From Romanomermis culicivorax (taxonomy: Eukaryota; Nematoda; Enoplea; Mermithida; Mermithidae), in contig CAWUHX010000133.1 in assembly GCA_963922205.1 (NCBI GenBank), positions 372,001-436,000 of the forward strand: a DNA stretch of 64,000 bases. The letters are read 5' to 3'. The position numbers were made by a program, and so were the translations under genes. Positions 54,158-62,651 of this stretch are shown here, one piece after another (position 1 is the stretch's first letter; each line of letters starts with the position of its first letter). Under the pieces are notes generated by a model. The model did no database searches. It was not told the origin of the DNA and was given only the letters and a program-made list of their open reading frames with translations.

Positions 54158-56350
54158 GTGATCGCTAGACAAGGACCCTTGGAATTTATGACAGAAGGAT
54201 GGATCAATAAGTCGATACCATGGATTGTTTGGAGGCCCGAAGTCACCTCCCCAGAAGATCCCATGCGACATCAGTCAGCTCAAACTGACTCAAGAATGGA
54301 TCCAAGAAGGCTAGAAGATTTACAATTTCAATTTAGAGCAGAAGCAGTTCAAAGAAGCAGAAAATGTAACAGAAGAAGAGTTCCTCAACACCATTTCCAA
54401 GGAATTCTTAGAAATTTAGTTTCACTTACCTCTTCTTATTTTTTGTTTGCCGCCGTATTGTTACTTTCTTTTGTTGTCGGCTATTCGTTCGGCGAACCCT
54501 TTTATGAATGTGGCGCTTCACGAGGCGGTCGTGCTTTGATGGTTCCGATCATAGCTGAAAAACGTGAAATAAATTTGCATATTTGGTCCACGAATGGACA
54601 TTTGAATCAAATTATAGCCGTTCGATGCGTTTTATGAAACCGAACCATTTGTACAAACACAGGAGTTTTTGGATCCCGAGGAATTGTATCCGATACCACT
54701 TTGCAGAACATTGTCACTCCAGGTTTATGCAGACAAGTTTGGTCTGATAAAAGCTATATGGGACGCAATTTAGCAGAAATTCAACCTGGAATTTGGACCA
54801 CGAATCAGACGTTGCAAGTAGAATTCAAGTGGTGCTGCAAAGATACTTGTCGATCAGTTCAGAATTTACTCATGGAAGTTGGGACGATAGCAGCTGTTGA
54901 TCACAAAGTAACTATCAGTGATCTCGGAGACACTGGTGGTTGTCCTCCTGTTGCTGGACAATGTTTGAACGCTGGAGGAATGATCATTTGGAACGCCACC
55001 ACCTTCGAGAATTATTGTCTATTGGCTCTAGTAGGAAATTTCACAGGACACATCCTACAAGATCATGTGATAGTGGAAGAAGTTCAAGGAGCTTTTCAGC
55101 TCTCCGCGACAATTTCTACGTGTCATCTACAAAACGCTTATTCCACTGAGCAAGGACCTATTCTGCAGTTCGAAGAAGATGTTCATCAACTTTTGGCCGA
55201 TCGAGACACATCAAATATCAATCCTGGATCACTCGAAAAAGATCCTATGAATTCGAAATTTCAGTTTTTATACGACAAAATGATCCAGCAAGAAAATCGA
55301 ATTTTCCAAACTATTTGGACCGAATTATGTCATTCTTCAAAACAACGTTTAGTGATGATTTGGCAACTTTTGAAACTCGATCCAACTCTAGGAGCCAGAG
55401 CTTTACTTATGCGAAATGATATTATCGCCTCCTTTGCGGGTCAAGCTCTCATGGTTTAAGAATGCGAAAGAATCGTACCAGATCATATATTTTGGGACTA
55501 CCAAGTTAATCAAACCTGCTACGCCTATTTGCCAATTTCATTCCAAGATCACACACTTTTTGTGGTTCCCGGAACGAAGGATGTGATTGGAACGTCGCCT
55601 GTTGTAGATTGCAATCACCATGTGGTTGGTATCTATTACGAAACAGGAACTGGATGGAGAACATCTACTGGCCCAGTACACCTTGCAATGATCCCTTACG
55701 GTATCCAGTGGCAAGGCAGAACTAAGTTGCAAACTTTCAATACGCCTTCCTATTTTCACGATCAACAAGCTGGCGTTTTACACACTTTTGGCCTTATGAG
55801 AAGCTATTTTTCCAAAATTTCGATCCTTGAAAGCGCTTTGAACTGACTCACATGATATACAGCAGAACTATTGTTGGATCCAACTGTGGTGTATCAGACT
55901 TTGGCTGGTACAGGGAAGATGGTAGCAGAAATCACGGAAGGAGCCGCCAACTCGTTGGAACATATCAGCACTACAGGCGTGAAGAATTTGGTCACTACTA
56001 CAGATTATTTGATTTCTGGCCCCCTACAACTCATTTTAAATATGCTCATTGTCCTAGCAGTCCTAATCATTTTACTTTTGATAGGATATTTCGTTTTTCG
56101 TCATTACCTCAAAGCAAGGATTGGGAAATGTTTTGGCTGCCGAGAGGATGATCGTGAACCATTTGTTCGATTTTCTGATTTGCAAGAAACGGAAAGAGGA
56201 AATGAAGAACAGACGCGAAACGAACATGCCAATTCCCCATCATCTGAAGTAGCTTATTCTACCATGTTGAAGAAAGCTTTTTCGCCTTGGCTAAGTCGCA
56301 AAACTTCATCAAAAGACGAATCTTCGACCTCGAACTGTAGTATAAGACTC
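54158..56350 (+). pseudogene. env: Gypsy-C envelope-like glycoprotein, upstream of and in frame with protease
   Basis: One reading frame from 54158 through the membrane anchor, broken by four stops (TGA 54637, TAA 55459, TGA 55846, TGA 55855). A hydrophobic leader lies at about 54430-54490 (SSYFLFAAVLLLSFVVGYSF). The ectodomain has TICTNTGVFGSRGI, KWCCKDTC, MIIWNATTFENYC, IVEEVQGAFQ, KLDPTLGARALL and N-glycosylation sequons. A strong anchor, LQLILNMLIVLAVLIILLLI, at 56021-56101 is followed by a Cys-containing cytosolic stretch (RIGKCFGC). Blocks match the Gypsy-B Env, so these are the same protein family. Role would be membrane attachment and fusion. This old copy is interrupted and described as such. 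Confidence 0.78.
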
Positions 56351-57148
56351 AGCACCCAACCGACTCAAGATCGATGCCCCACCATTGATGTATGGTTGAA
56401 CGAAGACGTAGAAGAACCCATAACTACATTAGTCGAGAGTGGTTCAGATATCTCCCTTATTGGCTACAACTTAGCGATAAAAAGAGGATTTCAAATACTC
56501 CCCCCGATGATCAAAAGTTACAAGGTTTTTAATAGTCAAACTGCGGAAGTTATGGCTTCTTGTTGGGTTAGAATCTCACTTACAGTGGAGCAAAATTTGT
56601 CCTCACTGCCCGAATTTCTTCGAGTACATGTAGTCAGGAATTCCACCTATGATTTGCTATTGGGAACTGATTTCTTACGACGATTTGCAAAAACCGAATT
56701 ACATTGGAAAGCCGCCCGTATCGATTTTGGTTCAATCACCGTACCCATGAAGAATCCGAAAATTTTCCTACCCGATACCACCCGAGGAATAGTATTCCTG
56801 GCCCAGACAGTAGTCATTCCACCCCGAACTATTAATTTTGTGGATGCCCAGCTAGAGATGCCTTACACCCGATTGAATTCGTTGATTTTTGAACCCTTGT
56901 CAAAATTTGTACTCCGTTTTCACCTACAAGTCGCCTCCAGTTTAGTCAAACCCGACAATGGACTTATTCCAGTCAGCATTCTCAACACTACGGAAAGCCC
57001 TATCACCCTCTATCAAGGAATCAAAATTGGAAAAGTTCGAGCCTATCAGATTTGTATTCTGATCAACCAACATCCTGCCATCAAAGAGTTTGTTTCTCTC
57101 AAGATTTTTGTGACAAGAATGAAGAAGAAAAGGCCGAGATTTTGTTAG
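56351..57148 (+). CDS. pro: Gypsy-C retropepsin, fused behind the Env anchor
   Basis: Continues the Env frame without a stop from 55871. After an acidic/Ser-rich tail of about 95 residues, the active-site block reads TTLVESGSDISLIG: the usual catalytic Asp is Glu (codon at 56435, GAG), followed by S-G-S-D. The second block, YDLLLGTDFLRRF near 56650-56690, is canonical. The Asp-to-Glu change would be expected to impair a retropepsin unless this subfamily tolerates it. The frame overlaps the RT frame by about 97 bp (57052-57148), suggesting programmed shifting or an indel. Confidence 0.8.
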   Translation, partial: STQPTQDRCPTIDVWLNEDVEEPITTLVESGSDISLIGYNLAIKRGFQILPPMIKSYKVFNSQTAEVMASCWVRISLTVEQNLSSLPEFLRVHVVRNSTYDLLLGTDFLRRFAKTELHWKAARIDFGSITVPMKNPKIFLPDTTRGIVFLAQTVVIPPRTINFVDAQLEMPYTRLNSLIFEPLSKFVLRFHLQVASSLVKPDNGLIPVSILNTTESPITLYQGIKIGKVRAYQICILINQHPAIKEFVSLKIFVTRMKKKRPRFC

Positions 57149-58110
57149 CAAATCCTGAACTTCAGAGTGATATAAAAGAAGCTCACCTGACTGATGTCCA
57201 ACATCGCCAATTTTTCGGTCTTCTGGCCCGCTTTTCGACTTTGTTCGCCACCGACCACGATCTTGGACGAACCACTTTGGTCGAACATCAAATTGAAACC
57301 GGCGACAACGTCCCCGTTCGACAAATTCCGTATCGAGCACCCTATAAACAAAAAGAACAAATAAACGAAGAAGTTCAGAAAATGTTAGACAAAGGAGTTA
57401 TCACTCCGTCTCAAAGTCCATGGGCCAGTCCAGTCGTCTTAGTGCCCAAGAAGACGGGAGGATTTCGTTTTTGCATCGATTATAGGAAACTAAATGCCGT
57501 TACCAAAAAGGATAGTTATCCATTACCTAGAATTGACAATATTTTTGATGCTGTTCAAGGAGCTACTCTATTTACCTTAGATCAAGCTTGGGGCTATTGG
57601 CAGATACCAGTTGCTCAAAAGGATAAAGAAAAAACAGCATTTATTACCCCTAATGGCCTTTACCAGTTCGACGTTGTTCCTTTTGGTCTTTGCAACGCCC
57701 CTGCGACTTTTCAAGGACTAATGGACCTCGTTTTGAGCCGGCTCCAGTGGTCGACTTGCCTTGTTTATCTCGACGACGTTTTGATCTTTGGTCGAACGTT
57801 CGACAAACACCAATCGCGGCTGGACGAAGTCTTTCAACGTTTGCAGGCTGCGGGTTTAAAACTTCGCCTGGAAAAATGTCATTTTCTAAAATCGAAAATT
57901 GCTTATTTAGGACATGAAATCTCAGCGCAAGGAATAAAACCAGACGAAAACAAAGTTAGCAGCGTGAAGAACTTTACACCACCAACAAATATTGATCAAT
58001 TACACAGCTTTTTGGGCTTAGCAAGCTATTATAGACGTTTTATACAAGATTTCGCGAAAATTGCCTATCCCCTACATTTTCTACTAAAGAAAGCTCAGAA
58101 ATATGAATGA
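57052..58110 (+). CDS. pol: Gypsy-C reverse transcriptase
   Basis: Open frame ending in a TGA at 58108-58110. Palm and finger motifs are in order: VVLVPKKTGGFRFCIDYRKL, TLFTLDQAWGYWQIP (motif A Asp kept), VPFGLCNAPATFQGLMD (motif B), CLVYLDDVLIFG (motif C near 57760) and FLGLASYYRRFI. Ty3/Gypsy type. The terminating TGA stands exactly at the conserved Trp before 'TNACQQAFDTLK', and the next frame continues without change of phase, so RT and RNase H were one polyprotein. Confidence 0.9.
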   Translation: MYSDQPTSCHQRVCFSQDFCDKNEEEKAEILLANPELQSDIKEAHLTDVQHRQFFGLLARFSTLFATDHDLGRTTLVEHQIETGDNVPVRQIPYRAPYKQKEQINEEVQKMLDKGVITPSQSPWASPVVLVPKKTGGFRFCIDYRKLNAVTKKDSYPLPRIDNIFDAVQGATLFTLDQAWGYWQIPVAQKDKEKTAFITPNGLYQFDVVPFGLCNAPATFQGLMDLVLSRLQWSTCLVYLDDVLIFGRTFDKHQSRLDEVFQRLQAAGLKLRLEKCHFLKSKIAYLGHEISAQGIKPDENKVSSVKNFTPPTNIDQLHSFLGLASYYRRFIQDFAKIAYPLHFLLKKAQKYE

Positions 58111-58140
58111 ACGAACGCCTGCCAACAAGCTTTCGACACG

Positions 58141-60216
58141 TTGAAAGAAAAACTAACAACTGCGCCACTGCTGATTCATCCAAATTTTCATGCACCTTTT
58201 ATCTTATATACAGACGCTTCTAATGAAGGATTAGGTGCCGTTCTATCTCAAAAAACAGAAGATGGAGAAAAACCTATCACGTATGCCAGCAGAAGTTTGA
58301 CGAAAGCAGAAAAAAACTACGCAATTACAGAACAGGAAGCTTTAGCCATAGTTTGGGCAGTAAAATATTTTCGTCACTATTTGTATCAGCAGCGCGTTAC
58401 TGTTTTCACGGATCATTCAGCCTTACAGAGCCTTTTTTCAAAACCAAACCCTTCCGGTCGTATAGCTAGATGGGGACTAGCATTACAAGAATTTCAAGAA
58501 CTCAACATCAAACATTATGCCGGAAAAATCAACAAAAATGCGGACGCTCTTTCAAGAAATCCAGTATGTGGAGAAAACGACAAGAAAGGCGTAAAATTTC
58601 ACATAAATGCGATTACGCGCTCACAAACTTGTAAAACTAAGCCAAACGACTCAATCTCCGTTATAGCAGAAGCAGGTTCCGAAAAAACATCGACTATAGC
58701 AAGAACTAGTCTAGATGAAACTCAAGCCACACGCTCAAAAACGCCTGATAACCTATTTCCAATTCAAGAAGACGTGAATTTTGAAGAATTTCCAACTATA
58801 GGAAGAACTACTTTCGAGAAAACTCGAACTATAGTCACGGAAAAGGAAGAAAATGAGTTCAACGCGAGTAATATGAACGACTTTCGTAAAGCACAAAGAA
58901 GTGATCAATTTTGTAGTCAACTATTAGCTTATTTACAGTCTGACTACCTGCCTGAAGATCTTAAGCAAGCCAAGAAGATTGTTTCACTAGCATCCCAATT
59001 TACGATAAAAGACGAAATTCTATATTATTTGGGCGATGCAGACGAAAACGAACTGAAAGTAGAAGTTCCAGTTTCGAAGAAAGAAGAAATTTTAGAAGCT
59101 TGCCATGATGACGTTTTTTCTGGACACTTTGGTTTTACGAAAACATTAGCAAAAATTCGCTTATGCTACCATTGGCCTACAGTATACCGCGACGTACGAG
59201 AACATTGCTTGAATTGTATCAGTTACAGTATGAGAAAAACGTCCACAAAAAGAAATCGCGCCGCTCTTATGCCTATACCAGTCACAGGTCCATTTGACAG
59301 AGTGGCTATGGACATTTTTGGTCCATTGCCTATAAGCGAAAATGGAAATAAATACATCATTGTATTCAGCCAATATTTAACAAAATATGTGACGGCAGTA
59401 GCTCTACCAGAAACTATGACAGAAAAAGTTGCACAAGCTTTTATGACAGAAATAGTGCTACGTTTTGGTGGGCCACTAACATTACTTTCAGATAGAGGCA
59501 CGAATTTCTTATCTGATCTAATGTTATGCATTTGTGAAATATGTGCAACGAGGAAAATAAACATGAGTCCCTACCACCCACAAACAGACAAACTAGTGGA
59601 GAGATTCAATAAAACGTTGGCTACAATTATCTCAATGTACATCAATAAAAAACACGATTGGGATTCTTATCTGCCCTACGCGTGTTTTGCATTTAACACG
59701 GCCACACAAAAGTCAACAAAGTACTCACCATTTTTTCTTCTTTTTGGCCGCCATCCAAATTTGCCGATCAACGCCGCTCTTCATTTTTCGCCGGCTTTCT
59801 ATCGAATCGATGTTGACGATTACGGCGACAACATCCAACGTCTTTTGTCCGACGCCTGGCAATCTGCCAAAGAAAACATAAAAATAGCACAGAATGGTCA
59901 GAAAATTGCATACGTTAAAAAAGAACATGGAGAAGAATTCGCAGTAGGAGAAGAAGTTTTTAAATATAGTCCAGTGGTGAAGCCCAAACACTCACCTAAA
60001 TTTACTTTTCCATGGACAGGACCATACGTCATTATTGAAAAGAAACATCCGACATATTTATTGCAACTGAAAGAAAATCCGAGCCGCCCGTACGAAAAAA
60101 TACATTTCAATATGTTGAAGAAGAAAAAAACAGACGACCATTTGTCCATGATTCAGACTTCGATTGTATCATCAGACCAGTCTCCAGAATTCTTATCTAC
60201 ATGTTTTTCCATGTGA
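58141..60216 (+). CDS. pol: Gypsy-C RNase H and integrase
   Basis: Intact 691 codons in the RT frame. RNase H: FILYTDASNEGLGAVLSQ, EQEALAIVWAVKYFRHYL, VFTDHSAL, NADALSR (all four acidic positions present). A linker with repeated 'GRTTFEKTRTIV'-like segments of about 110 residues separates it from the integrase: HDDVFSGHFG and HCLNC (zinc domain), VAMDIFGPLP (first Asp), LLSDRGTNF (second Asp), QTDKLVERFNKTL (Glu), and GPYVIIEKKHP near 60025 (GPY/F domain). All catalytic residues of the triad are present. These enzymes finish reverse transcription and insert the cDNA. Confidence 0.92.
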   Translation: MKEKLTTAPLLIHPNFHAPFILYTDASNEGLGAVLSQKTEDGEKPITYASRSLTKAEKNYAITEQEALAIVWAVKYFRHYLYQQRVTVFTDHSALQSLFSKPNPSGRIARWGLALQEFQELNIKHYAGKINKNADALSRNPVCGENDKKGVKFHINAITRSQTCKTKPNDSISVIAEAGSEKTSTIARTSLDETQATRSKTPDNLFPIQEDVNFEEFPTIGRTTFEKTRTIVTEKEENEFNASNMNDFRKAQRSDQFCSQLLAYLQSDYLPEDLKQAKKIVSLASQFTIKDEILYYLGDADENELKVEVPVSKKEEILEACHDDVFSGHFGFTKTLAKIRLCYHWPTVYRDVREHCLNCISYSMRKTSTKRNRAALMPIPVTGPFDRVAMDIFGPLPISENGNKYIIVFSQYLTKYVTAVALPETMTEKVAQAFMTEIVLRFGGPLTLLSDRGTNFLSDLMLCICEICATRKINMSPYHPQTDKLVERFNKTLATIISMYINKKHDWDSYLPYACFAFNTATQKSTKYSPFFLLFGRHPNLPINAALHFSPAFYRIDVDDYGDNIQRLLSDAWQSAKENIKIAQNGQKIAYVKKEHGEEFAVGEEVFKYSPVVKPKHSPKFTFPWTGPYVIIEKKHPTYLLQLKENPSRPYEKIHFNMLKKKKTDDHLSMIQTSIVSSDQSPEFLSTCFSM

Positions 60217-60583
60217 AGAAAGAAAGAAAGAGGAAAATAGATAAGTACTTGTATATAACGCATATTATTTTTCTATATAAGTTATTGAGAAGGCTCATTT
60301 TTATTCTTTTATTCAGTTGTGTATCCCGCCGCTTAAATATTTTTATATTCTTTCATCAAAGCATTTTCCTATATATTCTTTTTCGGTAAATTGTTATTTG
60401 TGTATTCATTTATACTTTGTTATTAACTAATTTCTACATCTGAAGAGATGCCTTTCGCGAAAATTACAACGAGGATAGCTGTTGATCGATGATCACTTCA
60501 TTTACAAACTTGACTGTCCATACAAGAATCGTTTTCCGCCGATAAAACAAGAACCTTAGGCGCCAGCTAAAATAGACAAATTA
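60217..60583. other. AT-rich spacer between pol and the 3' ORF
   Basis: No ORF supported. Could carry splice or RNA signals for the downstream ORF; none identified with confidence. Confidence 0.4.
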
Positions 60584-61348
60584 TTGTTGTCAACCATTCA
60601 TCTACAGAACCCAACGTTATACGAAGAATTTAAGCGAAATTGCGCCTCCCGTATCCCAGGAATCTACGCGACATATAGAAAAATTGATCACCAGTCAAAA
60701 ACATTCAAAAACTTCTCGATTAGACGATGCTTTGCAACAACCACCCCATTTGTTGCCGAAGAAAACCGAAAATTCATCCAAATGATGACCGAAACGCCAA
60801 CTATCTTTAAACTGAAACCGCCGCCACCGATGAGCGATGCCTCAGGAGGTAATGCCCCAATGGTTCCTCCTCACACCCGTGTATCGATGAATGAACATTA
60901 TTTGATCAATCTAACACCTGAATCTTTCTTGCAATCAGTTATACCCTCGTCGACACAAAATGCACGATTGAACGTTTCCAGTTTAATGATGGCTAGCGCC
61001 AAAGGTAAATTACCTCTATTTTCAAATGTTCCCGATTCGATTAATAATAGCTTAATCAAAGTCACACCAACTCCCGCAGTTGCCCTATGATTGCTTCCCA
61101 AGTTCCCTCAACATCATATGAGGATAAAGTCAACATTGAAGAAGCCCAAAATCATTTCATCGCAAACCCAACCTCAACCTATGATTTATCCCCGGAAGCC
61201 ATTTACGGAATCGACCGCCGCTTACATCATCTACTACATGCCGCCGTATTATACCGAAATGATGCCCACCTTCAAAAAAAAAGTTGCCGAATATCGACGC
61301 ATTTACTTACGAGTCCAATTGCGACGCGATCCCCGGTTATTACCCTAA
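60584..61348 (+). pseudogene. Unidentified 3' ORF of Gypsy-C, in the usual env position
   Basis: One frame over 60584-61348 with a single TGA at 61088-61090, giving about 254 residues (168 before the stop). The first half contains CASRIPGIYATYRKIDH, a Pro-rich LKPPPPMSDASGG and a polar stretch. The second half is Tyr/Pro/Met- and Lys/Arg-rich (YYMPPYYTEMMPTFKKK). No signal peptide or membrane anchor, so not a second Env. A second start at 61087 overlaps as ATGA in another frame (61087-61356). No family recognised. Gypsy-B has no counterpart. Could be an accessory protein acquired by this lineage. Confidence 0.5.
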
Positions 61349-61356
61349 CAAATTGA

Positions 61357-61913
61357 TGCCCTAATGGCCAAATTTTGCAATATACTTACGAGAACCGCAT
61401 CGTTCGTTGTCCTCGTCCCTAATTACCGTCAAACAATCGTTGTCATCGTCAATTAATTCGTCGTCGTCGTTTTGTTCCAAATTTTCGTCGCCCTGTCATC
61501 GAACTGTCACCAACTTTGCAATATCCTCGTAACCGTTGTCCTTTTTTGTTGAATTTTCGTCGATTTTTGTCATATATATATATGAAAAAAAACACAACTG
61601 AACACACCATCTTAAATTTTGCTTATTTACAAATTCGTAAAATTTAAATCTATGCGAAATGGGAAAATTATAAAACAGAACAGGAAAAATCATAAAGAAA
61701 AACCGGAACATAAAATTGGAAAAAATGGAAGACAAAAAAAAGCGAAGAAAATAATAACGAGAAATCTGAGGATTGGAAGAAAAAAACGAAGAACAAATTT
61801 TTACCGCCATAAAGACACTTACCCGAAAAATCCGCCCTCGATTCGCCGCCGATTCACAGCCAAAACCTTGCCAAACGAGGCTGGGGGCAGCCTTTTCCTC
61901 AGTGCCGGAAGAA
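61357..61913. other. 3' untranslated stretch before the right LTR of Gypsy-C
   Basis: Mostly noncoding, AT-rich, with 'tatatatatatg' near 61571. A Lys/Arg-rich frame (61619-61927) runs into the LTR and is probably chance. A purine-rich 'gaggctgggggcag' at 61877-61890 may be the polypurine tract, though it is not adjacent to the LTR. Confidence 0.4.
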
Positions 61914-62532
61914 TGTGGGAGCGCTAAAAATCAATCAATAAAGATCGCCGTTGAGCAACCTACAGTAAACAGCGATGCTTTCACCGTCGCGCTTATGTCA
62001 GGCAAACCTACGTTATCCAATCCTACTGTAGACATCGTGCCAAGATTCTTTGTTCACGTAACCTAACTTTTTTTATTTTTATACGACTACGCTTATTAAG
62101 ATTATAATCTAAGATTGTATGAAACTATGACCTCAATGCTTAGTTTTTATGTCTTTTTATTTATATATAAACGCTTGTTTTGTATGTTAAAATCACTTCA
62201 ACATTTTATTAATAAATTCGGCTTACCTGCTTTCTCTGCTCTTCACCATCGTCGTAGGGTCACTGGATAAATCGTCATTTGTTCCGTCCGGCTTTTGCGA
62301 CCATTGGAAGCTGGAAGAAATATATTTTCGTTGCGAGACTAAGATTTTCCTTTTACTTACCTTGGCGTTTTCCTAAATCGTCGCCGTAGCCGCCCATCCT
62401 TTGACGTTTTCGTTGAGGATTCTGAAGAAGAAAGAATAAATTAAGAACATTTTAGTATTCAGTCCGATTTGCAGGTTATTCAGCTACAGTAACCTGTATT
62501 TTCCATTGACCTAAAAATTGACAAACCTTACA
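61914..62532 (+). repeat. 3' LTR of Gypsy-C
   Basis: 619 bp, nearly identical to 51456-52074. About ten differences by hand count, mostly transitions (for example the CRE palindrome change and 'gccgttgcc' against 'gccgtagcc'). Followed by aatg (62533-62536). Confidence 0.93.
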
Positions 62533-62651
62533 AATGTTTGGCGGGGGCGGAATCTATAAGGTTCGGGGGTCAGGCTGTGGAGAAGGGACAACAGGTTACG
62601 ACCTGTTTTCAAAGGTGTATCAGGGGCCGATGGCGATTTGGTGTCCTGTTT

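Larger units (their letters stand above)
51456..62532 (+). mobile_element. Gypsy-C: near-complete LTR element with gag-env-pro-pol order and extra 3' ORF
   Basis: 11,077 bp bounded by 619-bp LTRs (51456-52074, 61914-62532) that begin TGTGGGAGCG and end CTTACA, flanked by aatg on both sides. The order on the plus strand is gag (to 53952), env (54158 to about 56130), retropepsin in the same frame (about 56380-57148), RT (57052-58110), RNase H and integrase (58141-60216), and an unrecognised ORF (60584-61348). It lies in Gypsy-B, opposite in orientation. The LTRs differ at about ten positions by my hand count, so insertion is fairly recent. Confidence 0.92.

Noticed and set aside
50220..58110. 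Alternative genetic code with TGA as Trp
   Set aside because: TAA and TAG stops and frameshifts also interrupt genes, some TGAs align with Arg, and VGLL4 uses TGG for Trp and ends normally. Mutation explains it better.
61619..61927. Lys/Arg-rich frame before the Gypsy-C 3' LTR
   Set aside because: It crosses into the LTR, has A-rich low-complexity coding and no homologue in the other element; probably chance.
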